A program made the translations under genes and the position numbers. From positions 271,334 to 335,333 of the forward strand of contig NZ_CP119790.1 in NCBI RefSeq assembly GCF_029338275.1: 64,000 nt of DNA, in the 5' to 3' direction. Shown one piece after another: positions 8,720 through 17,068 of the stretch. The DNA is from Haloarcula ordinaria (GTDB lineage Archaea > Halobacteriota > Halobacteria > Halobacteriales > Haloarculaceae). Below the pieces are notes generated by a model. The model was not told where the DNA came from and did not search any database. It saw only the letters and a list, made by a program, of their open reading frames with translations. Each line of letters starts with the position of its first letter. Within the stretch, counting starts at the first letter, position 1.

Positions 8720-8820
8720 GGTTCGAAAACGAATCTGCAGCATCAAAGAACTTTCAACGGTATTTCCGGTCGAGAAACACAGACACTCCAACCACAACCA
8801 CGGAACTCGCTAGGTCACGT

Positions 8821-9510
8821 ATGGGAGACCAGACGGCATCCAATCAAACCGCCGCGAGCACCGCGATAGCGTTCGGTCGACCGGTTGATTGGGCAATCGG
8901 CGCGATCTTAGGGATCGCTGGTACCCTCCTCGCGCTCGGTGGAACATCACTCTACTACAGTGTCAACCGTGCCGACGTCACCGACTACGTGCATAGCTCG
9001 GAGTTCCAGTCGGACGTATTGACAGACGGAGAAGCTATCGACGCTCTCGTTGCACTCGGATAGTGGGGTGGTATTGGCCTTCTCTTTGCCGGCGCACTGC
9101 TTGTGTTGCTCGGAATCGCCCTCGTGATCGGTCACCGTCAGGCTCGAAATGAACGTCACAGCACTCCACACTGGATTCTGGGGGTAGCCGGCGCTCTAAT
9201 TAGCTCGCTCCTCAGTTTCATACCGCTATCGCCTATTCTAGGTGGGGCAGCCGCCGGCTATCTCAATCCGAATCCGGAGTCGAGCGGTCTCGGTATCGGA
9301 ACAACCGCTGGGGTATTCGGAAGCTTGCCGCTGTTGGTGGTCATAATTTTCGCAAGCGTTGGACTGATACTGAGCGTTCCCAGCGAGACCGCGGCTGCAG
9401 CCGTTACAGCCGTCGGTATTGTCCTGTTCCTGATATTACCCTATTTCGTCGGGTTGAGCGCCATCGGCGGCTATCTCGGCGGCTGGATCCGACGACTCAG
9501 GTTCGATTGA
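8821..9510 (+). pseudogene. DUF5518-like membrane protein interrupted by in-frame TAG
   Basis: One open frame of 230 codons apart from a TAG at 9061-9063. Before it: an N-terminal region with a helix ('VDWAIGAILGIAGTLLALGG') and an extracytoplasmic loop. After it, in the same frame and without a break in style: 'WGGIGLLFAGALLVLLGIAL' and a glycine-rich DUF5518-like C-terminus ending at 9510. The context (...VALG-stop-WGG...) fits an ancestral CAG (Gln) changed to TAG. TAG is used elsewhere here as a normal stop (for example at 679 and 22523), so recoding is unlikely; a nonsense mutation or a base error is likelier. Confidence 0.7.
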
Positions 9511-9532
9511 CCAACTCGGGTGATATGCGGAA

Positions 9533-9829
9533 TCAGATCCCTCCCGAGGACCGTCGGGTAGCATACAGCGAGTAGCCGATGATGGCGAAGCCCACAGTTG
9601 CCATCGTATTTTCGACGATTAAGGCGTTGTGGGTACTGATAAGGAGGAGTTGGTCAGCGATACCAGCCAGCAGCGAGCCTAAGGTAACTGTTCCAAACCC
9701 GACTGCGAGGTATGAGAGCCCCTCCCAGCCGGTTTTCCGGGCGGCGCTTGCCGCGATGTACGTGATAAAGCCGCCAATCAGTAGCGTCGCTGTCTTGAGT
9801 ACAATGACGATGGGTGGGATGTCGTTCAT
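9533..9829 (-). CDS. DUF7521-family membrane protein (second copy)
   Basis: A 98-residue protein with three hydrophobic segments ('VIVLKTATLLIGGFITYIAA', 'LSYLAVGFGTVTLGSLLAGI' and 'TMATVGFAIIGYSLYATRR'). Its ATG overlaps the stop of the upstream HTH gene (ATGA), so translation is coupled. It corresponds to the DUF7521 protein at 7926 in length and arrangement. Confidence 0.75.
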   Translation of the reverse strand: MNDIPPIVIVLKTATLLIGGFITYIAASAARKTGWEGLSYLAVGFGTVTLGSLLAGIADQLLLISTHNALIVENTMATVGFAIIGYSLYATRRSSGGI

Positions 9830-10194
9830 AGTTCATCACTGATACGTGACCAGAACTGTGCGAGCCGCTGGTCCACGCTGGTAGATCCGTCGACGAACTC
9901 GTAATCGAATCCTGTGTCGTCATCAATCAGGACGAACACGCCGGGAACCTCGCATTCATATGTTTTCACGTGGTGACCATCGGGCCGTACCTGGGTTCCT
10001 ACCGTGACGAGGCCTGCATCTGCCAGGGCTTCGAGTTTTCGATACGCGGTCGTCTGTGGGAGGTCACATTGCTCAGAGATCTCTTGTGAGCTGTGTTTGG
10101 CTTCGAGTTCCTCAAGTATTTCACGACACTTGGGATCCGCAAGCGTCTCTAGGACTGCTTGTAACTCTGTTTCGGCGGCCTGCTTGCCGGTCAT
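9826..10194 (-). CDS. Winged-helix (ArsR-like) regulator paired with DUF7521 (second copy)
   Basis: A 122-residue regulator. The HTH is 'LADPKCREILEELEAKHSSQ', 'EISEQCDLPQTTAYRKLEAL', with a wing 'GHHVKTYECEVPGVFVLIDD' that matches the 'GHHRQVY' element of the copy at 7575. It is first in a two-gene operon with DUF7521. Upstream is a GC-rich 200 bp spacer before the halocyanin gene; I do not see the palindrome found at the other copy. Confidence 0.85.
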   Translation of the reverse strand: MTGKQAAETELQAVLETLADPKCREILEELEAKHSSQEISEQCDLPQTTAYRKLEALADAGLVTVGTQVRPDGHHVKTYECEVPGVFVLIDDDTGFDYEFVDGSTSVDQRLAQFWSRISDEL

Positions 10195-10398
10195 AATTCT
10201 CTGGGACGTTCAGGGTAACGACCAGGGCCGACTGCAGGGACTGGAGGGAGGGAAGTCGGCGGGTCTTGTCATCGATTGGACTGGGCGGATCGCTGCTTGA
10301 ACAGTAACACCGCCAATATAAAAGAGTGGGCGCTGGATTTCAGATTCTGGAATGCAGCGCCGCGCTCTTGTGTCAATCTGACAAAAGAACTAATTGCA

Positions 10399-11334
10399 AT
10401 GCCACGGTCCCCTGATCGACGACGCTTCCTCCAGAGTACCGCCCTCGCAGGTCTCGCGGCCACAGCGGGGTGTCTATCGGTCGCCAGTAGCAGTGAATCC
10501 AGCCCAGGAGACGAAGCGGCGACAGCCAATCCTACTGACAGCCCCGTTGCCGCCGACGGCAACGTATCCTCGGACAGCACGTGCCAGGTGACGGACACGC
10601 CTTCCCAGTTGACTCCGCCGGAATCACTGGACGACTGGCTCGCAGACGCCAACGGCTACGACGGCGAGCCGACACGGAAGGCTGGTTCCCAGGTGGACAT
10701 CCGTGTTGGTGAGTCGGTCGACGGCGAGATGGCTTTCGCACCGGCAGTCATCGAGGTCGCACCGATGACTCGCGTCACTTGGGATTGGACCGGTCACGGC
10801 GGCCAGCATAATGTCGTCGCACTCGACAGCACGTTCGACAGCGGCCAGCCGAACGCACAAGCGGGAACCTCGTACGAGTACATCTTCGACGAAACCGGCG
10901 AATACCCGTTCGTATCCGAACCGGATCTGGAAAGCGGGATGAAAGGCGCAGTCCTCGTTCGCGAACCACCGTCTACCGGTAACCAAACGGTCGACATGTG
11001 GATGCGGGACGTCGAAAACTTTGACGGGACAGTGACTGACCGGACCGGTTCCAGCGTCGTGACGATTACGGTCGGCGTCGAGGGTAACGGTGGTTCCTTC
11101 GGGTTCGCTCCGCCCGTGCTGAGAGTCACGACCGGGACCACCGTCAACTTCGAATGGACCGGCGATGGCGGTGCCCACAACGTCGTGTTCGAGAACGCTG
11201 GTATCCATTCGGGTGAGGTCACCCACGAACCCGGCATCCACTTCCAGCATACCTTCGAGGAACGTGGAACGTATCGCTACACCTGCCAACCCCACAGCGC
11301 ACTCGGCCAGAAAGGCGCAATCATCGTTGACTAA
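10399..11334 (+). CDS. Two-domain halocyanin (plastocyanin-fold) lipoprotein
   Basis: A 311-residue secreted blue-copper-type protein. A Tat signal ('RRRFLQSTALAGLAATAGC') ends in a lipobox Cys at residue 25. Domain 1 (about 85-188) contains His137 but carries Ser173 and Asp176 where the Cys and His copper ligands belong (Met181 is kept). Domain 2 (about 195-311) has His260, Cys296 and His299, but Gln304 replaces the usual axial Met. So only domain 2 should bind a type 1 copper, with an unusual axial ligand, and domain 1 is probably structural. Halocyanins are small membrane-anchored electron carriers. I start at the ATG before the Tat motif; the upstream frame is not needed. Confidence 0.88.
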   Translation: MPRSPDRRRFLQSTALAGLAATAGCLSVASSSESSPGDEAATANPTDSPVAADGNVSSDSTCQVTDTPSQLTPPESLDDWLADANGYDGEPTRKAGSQVDIRVGESVDGEMAFAPAVIEVAPMTRVTWDWTGHGGQHNVVALDSTFDSGQPNAQAGTSYEYIFDETGEYPFVSEPDLESGMKGAVLVREPPSTGNQTVDMWMRDVENFDGTVTDRTGSSVVTITVGVEGNGGSFGFAPPVLRVTTGTTVNFEWTGDGGAHNVVFENAGIHSGEVTHEPGIHFQHTFEERGTYRYTCQPHSALGQKGAIIVD

Positions 11335-11498
11335 ACGGTTCTGCGCCGGGTTGCTCCCCTGGACATCAACGCTTTCTAGGTCGTCCAATTGTGTCGCGCC
11401 CTACTTCCACGTGAACTTCGCAGCACGTCTCGAAAGGAGGGCCGAAAGGCGGGCCGAGTACCAACAGGGGGTGGGAGAGGAAGGGAGCTGCCGGTGGA

Positions 11499-11888
11499 TT
11501 ACCCGTCAGGGGGAAAGACGGGCATATCGATTGTGTTCCCCTGAGATAATAACGCGGGGTGCCGTGTTTCTCTCGTCGCTGATTGAATTGCGAACTCCTC
11601 ACCGCGACAGTCAACTTGTAGTACAACATCGCCTGAAAAGCCGCGCGCGACGACTACTTCTACGAGGGTCGTCCCCTGACACATCGACGGCCAGCAGGCC
11701 GATGTCCCATCTTGGGGAGACTGCGTTTCCGTTTCAGTCGCGGTGGTCATCGGAGTCTCGGGTTCTCTCATTTCCGGCGTTGTGAGACTCTCTTCAGTCT
11801 TGGCACCGAATTCACTCCCGATACAGCCAGCGAACGATATGGGAAGCACCGAGGCCGAGAGGAATTGACACCGGTTCATACGTTTCAT
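11499..11888 (-). CDS. Small lipoprotein of unknown function
   Basis: About 129 residues. The N-terminus 'MNRCQFLSASVLPISFAGC' is a signal peptide with a lipobox-like Cys, followed by a Thr/Glu-rich linker and a small domain with two more Cys (CWPSMC) and 'TTLVEVVVARGFSGDVVLQV'. The start is the Met at 11888 or at 11879 (both in frame). It converges on the halocyanin gene. No family recognised. Confidence 0.6.
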   Translation of the reverse strand: MKRMNRCQFLSASVLPISFAGCIGSEFGAKTEESLTTPEMREPETPMTTATETETQSPQDGTSACWPSMCQGTTLVEVVVARGFSGDVVLQVDCRGEEFAIQSATRETRHPALLSQGNTIDMPVFPPDG

Positions 11889-12011
11889 CGATAGTGTCTG
11901 AGTGAATTTACTGTGCTGTCCGGGGTTTCTCCCACTGAAACGCGGACGATGTACTACAATCGGGACGATGGGCGGCTCTGGAGGGGCCGTCCACAGAGGC
12001 GTACCGAACAC

Positions 12012-13046
12012 CTATGTAACGACAACCTTCCCGGTAGCACGGCCTGCTTCGAGATACCGAATCGCCTCTGGAACCTCGGGCAAGCCAAACCGTCGATCGA
12101 TGACCGGTTCGACATCACCGGCGTCGAGGAGCTCGATCACGAATGCTAAATCGTCCCGGTCGGGCTTCAGCATGAAGGTCTGGAACCGTTTTCTGCCCAG
12201 CACAGAGAGAACGGGACCCGCGAGGAGCGCGGTCACGAATCGTCGCGTGGGTCCCCCAACGAAGACGTATCGTCCCGTCGGGTGAAGGACACGCGCGTAC
12301 TCTCTCATCGAATGGGAGCCTGCCGCGTCCAGGATGAGATCGTACTGGTTCGCGCTTTCGGTGAAATCCTCCTGCGTGTAATCGATGACGTGATCCGCTC
12401 CGATCGAGCGAACGATCTCCATCTTTCCAGTGCTACAGACCGCCGTGACCGTTGCCCCGAGGAACTTGGCGATCTGCACGGCGAAGGTCCCCACGCCACC
12501 GGACGCGCCATTGATGAGGACCCGCTCACCCGCTTGGAGCTGTCCAGAATCCCGGAGTGCCTGTAAGGCGGCGACGCCCGCCGTCGGGGCCGCCGCTGCC
12601 GCTTCGAACGAGACCCCTGCCGGCTTTGTTACGATTATCGTCTCCGGGACACAGACGTACTCGGCGAATGCGCCAAACCCGTTCTCAGAGAGGTCGGCGA
12701 CGACCTCGTCACCCGGCTTGAGGCCAGCGACGTTCTTGCCGACGGCGTCCACATGTCCCGCGATATCGACGCCCAGAACCGGAAACTTCGGGTTGCGATA
12801 CCCACCGTACACGAGGCGGACGAGGAACGGCGTCCCGCGCATCAGGTGCCAATCACCAGCGTTGACGGACCGTGCCCGGACCCGGACCAGGACCTCGTCG
12901 TCGCTGGGCGTGGGTATCTCCACCTCGTCCATCTGGAGTACCTCGGGGCCCCCGTACTCCGAATAGACGATGGCATTCATCGCGGTCGAATCGTGCTCCG
13001 CTGTCACCGAGCCCCGAGTCCCACGTCCCTGTTTCGTGGTTGCCAT
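12012..13046 (-). CDS. NAD(P)-dependent MDR oxidoreductase (quinone-reductase type)
   Basis: A 344-residue medium-chain dehydrogenase/reductase. The N-terminal GroES-like domain starts at 'MNAIVYSEYGGPEVLQ' (residue 23) and the Rossmann domain has 'LINGASGGVGTFAVQIAKFL'. No zinc-site Cys/His series is visible, as in the quinone oxidoreductase (QOR)/zeta-crystallin branch. The stop of the upstream DUF4386 gene overlaps the ATG at 13046 by one base, which favours this start, though 12980 would match family length. Substrate unknown. Confidence 0.85.
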   Translation of the reverse strand: MATTKQGRGTRGSVTAEHDSTAMNAIVYSEYGGPEVLQMDEVEIPTPSDDEVLVRVRARSVNAGDWHLMRGTPFLVRLVYGGYRNPKFPVLGVDIAGHVDAVGKNVAGLKPGDEVVADLSENGFGAFAEYVCVPETIIVTKPAGVSFEAAAAAPTAGVAALQALRDSGQLQAGERVLINGASGGVGTFAVQIAKFLGATVTAVCSTGKMEIVRSIGADHVIDYTQEDFTESANQYDLILDAAGSHSMREYARVLHPTGRYVFVGGPTRRFVTALLAGPVLSVLGRKRFQTFMLKPDRDDLAFVIELLDAGDVEPVIDRRFGLPEVPEAIRYLEAGRATGKVVVT

Positions 13047-13807
13047 CAGGCTGCCTCCGAGGTCACAGACTGATCAGTCCTGACGCCCTTCACGACGAGA
13101 TAGAGCGCGAGGACGATTTCACCGAGGACAGCGGTCACGAGGACGACCGTCGAGGCGATCGGTTCGTACGTTGGGACGAGGAAGAACGTGAAGCTCTCCG
13201 TCAGGTAGCCGATTGCTGCGATGGCGATCAATCCGCCGAGAATCGCTGGAAAGAGGCTGGACTTGTAGAGCAGGTATCCCAAGACCAGGAGGTGCAGTCC
13301 GAAGAATATCCCGCCGATCAGGTAGCCGTAGCTGTGAGCGGTGAGGAAGAGTAAGGCGAGCGCGTCAATCTGGTCAGGAGTGAAGGCAGTCAGGTACTCG
13401 TCCCCGCTCAAGAGCTGGAGTGCCATGTACTGATTGAGCATGTTGATGCTCGCTATCGCGGGATGGGCGATCAGCCGTAAGGATGCGGCTATCAGTGCAA
13501 TCGTTCGGCTCACTGGTCTGAGGAGGACGTAGAGCAGGACAGCGACGACGGCGTCAGCAGCAAAGGCGATCAAGTCGCTGACGATGCCGAGCCGAAACAG
13601 TTCCTCCGCGGCGATGATATTCGCGGCAGTCGTCGTCGCATCGCCAGGGACGATGAGCGAGGCGCGAACAAATCCCTCGCTGAAGCCGGCGGTGACGAAG
13701 ATCACCAGATAGAGGAGCCCAGTTATTCGGGCGATCGTCTTGGTCGGAAGTGTTCGCTCGTTCGGCGTCTGCTGGACACCGACGGAATCGGCGGTTGTGG
13801 TTGCCAT
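13046..13807 (-). CDS. DUF4386-family membrane protein
   Basis: A 253-residue polytopic protein with about six hydrophobic segments. The opening 'RITGLLYLVIFVTAGFSEGF' and the central 'HSYGYLIGGIFFGLHLLVLG' match DUF4386 signatures. The Met at 13807 (MATTTA) is used; the upstream frame is not coding-like. It is co-directional with and overlaps the MDR gene, so the pair is probably one operon. Function of DUF4386 proteins is unknown. Confidence 0.82.
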   Translation of the reverse strand: MATTTADSVGVQQTPNERTLPTKTIARITGLLYLVIFVTAGFSEGFVRASLIVPGDATTTAANIIAAEELFRLGIVSDLIAFAADAVVAVLLYVLLRPVSRTIALIAASLRLIAHPAIASINMLNQYMALQLLSGDEYLTAFTPDQIDALALLFLTAHSYGYLIGGIFFGLHLLVLGYLLYKSSLFPAILGGLIAIAAIGYLTESFTFFLVPTYEPIASTVVLVTAVLGEIVLALYLVVKGVRTDQSVTSEAA

Positions 13808-14120
13808 TAGGTGTACCTCTGGAATCCTGACTGAACGATAGCAAGGACTGGCCGGCGATATGACGAGAGTCACAGTCCAGTCAGCTCTGCAGCGCTGTAA
13901 GGTTCCATTGTACGGAAGTCTGCAACCGGCATATCCATTTGTGTCAGATGAACATCTGATTGAGAGATCATAAATACAGAGTAACAATCTATTGCCCCTT
14001 CTGATGATCCCTGGTAACTTCCTACACCTGCCTGACGACTGTTTCAGTGGAAATAGCCTCGAATCAGGAGGGTTTCAACAGCGCCTCTGAACCCCAGTAC
14101 GCGTCTTGTATTCTGACTGC

Positions 14121-16331
14121 TCACCCACGAAAGCCGAGCAACCGAAGGCCGTTCAGCGAGACGATGACCGTCGAGCCCTCGTGACCGACCACTGCGAGCG
14201 GGAGCGGAATGCCGCGGAGGAGTATCGCACTGACCATGAGCGCAATCGCGCCGAACGCGATGGCGAGATTGATCGTGAGCGTCCGGCGGGTCCTGCGGCC
14301 GAGGCCGAGCACGTAGGGAATCTTGCTGAGGTCGTCGCCCATCAGCACCACGTCGGCTGTATCGAGCGCGACGTCAGTTCCCGCCCCACCCATCGCGATG
14401 CCGAGGGTCGCCGTGGCGAGCGCCGGCGCGTCGTTGACGCCGTCACCGACCATCGCCACGTACTCGTGTCGGCCGACCAGTGCTTCGATGGTCGCCACTT
14501 TCTCCTCCGGCAGCAGTTCCGCCTGCACCTCGTCGATACCGACTTCGTCGGCGATGCGCTGTGCGACGCGCTCGTTGTCGCCGGTCAGCATGACGATGTG
14601 CTCGACGCCGAGGTCACGGAGGTCGTCGACCATCTCGGCAGCGTCAGGACGAACGGTGTCGGTGAACGCCAGCCACCCCAGGATGCTGACGCCGCCGCCA
14701 CTCTCCCGCGCGACGAGGACACTTGTTTTCCCCTCTGCCTCTAACGTTTCGAGCCGGTCGAGACCACCTTCGAGACCATCGATTGCTGCGTCTCCGAGAA
14801 CGGTCTGGAAGTAACTGCGGTTCCCGATGTGTATCGGTCGGCCGTCGACGTCTGCTTTGACCCCTTTCCCGGCGACTGACTGAAACCCCCCCGCGTGAGC
14901 GACGTCGAGTGACCGAGTTTTTGCCGCCCGCACAGTCGCCCGAGCGAGGTGGTGTTCCGAGCGAGCCTGCACCGCGGCCGCAATGGAGAGTAACTTGTCT
15001 TCGGTCAGGGACTCGTCTCCCGTCCCGTCACGGACGAACACGTCGGTCAACTGCGTGTCGCCCTGTGTGAGCGTCCCGGTCTTGTCGAAGGCGACCGCGT
15101 CGATGCGTGCCGCCGTCTCGACGTGTTCGCCGCCCTTGAACAGGACGCCTTGCCTCCCGCCAGAGGCGATCGCCGAGAGGACTGCCGCGGGCGTCGAGAT
15201 GATGACTGCACACGGCGAGGCAGCGACCATGAGCGTCATCGCGCGGTAGAACGTCGCCGTGAACTCGCTCCCGAGTCCGACTGGAATCGCGATGGCCGCA
15301 ATCGTGATTGCGAACACGCCGAGGACGTACGGTTGTTCGAGCCGGTCGATGAGCCGCTGCGTCGGGGCCTTCTCGCTCTGGGCGCGTTCGACCATGTGGA
15401 TGAGGCGGCTGATCGCCGACTCGTGGGCCTGCCGTGTCACCTCGATCTCCAGGCTGCCACTCTCGTTGATGGTCCCGCCGAACACCTCGTCGCCGGGTTC
15501 TTTCGGCACGGGGACAGACTCGCCGGTGAGCGACGCCTGATCGACCGTTCCCTCGCCGGACGCGACGACGCCGTCGAGCGGGATCTTGTCACCTGGACGG
15601 ACGACGAACACGTCGCCGACGGCGACCTCCTCGATGGGGACCGTGACCTCCTCACCGTCACGGAGAATCTGCGCTTCGTCCGGCCGCATCTCGACGAGCG
15701 ACTTGATCGCCCGCCGCGAGCGGCCAATCGCGTAGTGCTGAAGCGTGTTCGACAGCGAGAACAGGAAGAGGAGCATCGCGCCTTCGAACGGGGCCCCGAT
15801 GGAGAGCGCGCCGAGCGCGGCGACGATCATCAACAGGTCGATGTCGACCGCGCGGTGGCGCAGCGTCTGGATGGCTCCCTTGAGCCCGTACCAGCCGCCG
15901 AGGACGTAGGCGACGCCGTAGGCGGCCCACATGAGGAGGGGTGGCCCGTCGAGCCATCCTGTCGCCAGGCCGGTCACCATGCCGACCAGCGTCAGACCGA
16001 CGAACACCGCCTCGAGTCTGAGTTCCGAGCGGCTGCTCACCTCATCCGTCTCCGTCTCGGGATCAGACTTCAGTGAGACGTTCCGGTCGTGGACCGCTTG
16101 CCTGATCGTCTCTTCGCCGGTGATGCGCTCGTCGTACGAGACCCGTACGCTCCCAGTTCGGAACGAGACCTCGGCGTCGTGGACGCCTGGCATATTCGCC
16201 AACTGTCGTTCGAGTGCGCGCGCTCCCGCTTCGCCTCGTCCTCCTCGTCGTTCGATGCTGATCGTACACGTAGAGAGCGAGGCAGGGTCAGTACTGGCCA
16301 CGTGTGTCGTTCCTCCGGGCCGAGTTGCCAT
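14121..16331 (-). CDS. P1B-4-type heavy-metal translocating P-type ATPase
   Basis: A 736-residue metal-export ATPase. Order: an N-terminal HMA-like domain (about 20-80) with a single Cys and no CxxC; transmembrane helices; actuator domain with TGES (269-272); 'SPC' at about 372-374 in the sixth helix; phosphorylation motif DKTGT (Asp416); nucleotide domain; TGDN and GDGVNDAPA hinge; then 'HEGST' near residue 713. SPC plus HEG(G/S)T is the signature of the P1B-4 (CoaT/CtpD-like) class, linked to Co, Fe, Zn or Ni export. It precedes a universal stress protein gene. Metal specificity is inference. Confidence 0.9.
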   Translation of the reverse strand: MATRPGGTTHVASTDPASLSTCTISIERRGGRGEAGARALERQLANMPGVHDAEVSFRTGSVRVSYDERITGEETIRQAVHDRNVSLKSDPETETDEVSSRSELRLEAVFVGLTLVGMVTGLATGWLDGPPLLMWAAYGVAYVLGGWYGLKGAIQTLRHRAVDIDLLMIVAALGALSIGAPFEGAMLLFLFSLSNTLQHYAIGRSRRAIKSLVEMRPDEAQILRDGEEVTVPIEEVAVGDVFVVRPGDKIPLDGVVASGEGTVDQASLTGESVPVPKEPGDEVFGGTINESGSLEIEVTRQAHESAISRLIHMVERAQSEKAPTQRLIDRLEQPYVLGVFAITIAAIAIPVGLGSEFTATFYRAMTLMVAASPCAVIISTPAAVLSAIASGGRQGVLFKGGEHVETAARIDAVAFDKTGTLTQGDTQLTDVFVRDGTGDESLTEDKLLSIAAAVQARSEHHLARATVRAAKTRSLDVAHAGGFQSVAGKGVKADVDGRPIHIGNRSYFQTVLGDAAIDGLEGGLDRLETLEAEGKTSVLVARESGGGVSILGWLAFTDTVRPDAAEMVDDLRDLGVEHIVMLTGDNERVAQRIADEVGIDEVQAELLPEEKVATIEALVGRHEYVAMVGDGVNDAPALATATLGIAMGGAGTDVALDTADVVLMGDDLSKIPYVLGLGRRTRRTLTINLAIAFGAIALMVSAILLRGIPLPLAVVGHEGSTVIVSLNGLRLLGFRG

Positions 16332-16433
16332 CGTGTTTTAGATGTGCCAGTGCCGCTTCGTCCGACCGCCTGCGAACGCGGTACGCTGACCCGGAAGCGA
16401 TTCTCGCCGTGTCGCAGTCCTGAGGAATGCAGG

Positions 16434-16862
16434 TCATGCGATGACCGTCACCGGAATCTTCGCACGGCGGGTGACCGTTTCGGCAACGCTTCCGAGGAGC
16501 GCTCGTTCGATTCCTGACCGACCGTGGCTGCCGATGACAATCTGATCGACGTCAGTGTCGGCAGCGTATCCCAGAATCGTCGTAGCCGGTCTGCCGATTT
16601 CGGTGAGCGTATCGATATCCGTCCCGAGTTCCCCGGCGATATCCGTAGCTCTCGAGTGGATTGTGCTCGCTCGCTCCTGTGCGTTGTCGTACCAGTCCTC
16701 GGCGACTGGTAAGCCCCCAGCCTCCACGTCGATGACCGAGTCGACTGGATCGATGACGTACATCGAGGTGACGACTGCCTCCGGAAACATATCGAGAGCG
16801 TATCTGAGCGCACGCTCTGCGAGGGGCGAACCGTCGAAGGCGACGAGAACGTTGTCAGGCAT
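16434..16862 (-). CDS. Universal stress protein (UspA family)
   Basis: A 142-residue UspA-fold protein beginning 'MPDNVLVAFDGSPLAERAL' and ending with the ATP-binding loop 'GSHGRSGIERALLGSVAE' (G-x2-G-x9-G-S) and 'IPVTVIA'. The frame is open well upstream, but the family start at 16862 is clear. It likely binds ATP in the cytoplasm; role in stress response is by family. It lies about 100 bp from the P-type ATPase gene and on the same strand. Confidence 0.93.
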   Translation of the reverse strand: MPDNVLVAFDGSPLAERALRYALDMFPEAVVTSMYVIDPVDSVIDVEAGGLPVAEDWYDNAQERASTIHSRATDIAGELGTDIDTLTEIGRPATTILGYAADTDVDQIVIGSHGRSGIERALLGSVAETVTRRAKIPVTVIA

Positions 16863-17068
16863 ACGACTGATTTCGGTGGAGAGCGGAATGAACGTACCGC
16901 TCCGAACCGGTCCGTATCGTGCGGCTGATTTGCGACCCCACCCCTCACTCGACGACTCCCCTGGAACTATCGCGGCCGTCGTCTGTCCAATGACGAACCT
17001 TCGGCCGAAATCTCTGTTCACCCGTTCGGATTCGGGCGTCCTTCCGCAGACTCTGCAGCGAACTCCCG

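Noticed and set aside
9061..9063. Pyrrolysine or other recoding at the in-frame TAG
   Set aside because: No pyl genes are visible in the window, haloarchaea are not known to use pyrrolysine, and TAG is a normal stop elsewhere here, for example at 679 and 22523.
10624..11388. 254-residue minus-strand open frame
   Set aside because: It is antisense to the halocyanin gene and has no domain of its own.
15123..16076. 317-residue plus-strand open frame
   Set aside because: It lies entirely antisense to the P-type ATPase and has an Arg/Asp-rich composition expected of a GC-rich shadow frame, with no domain.
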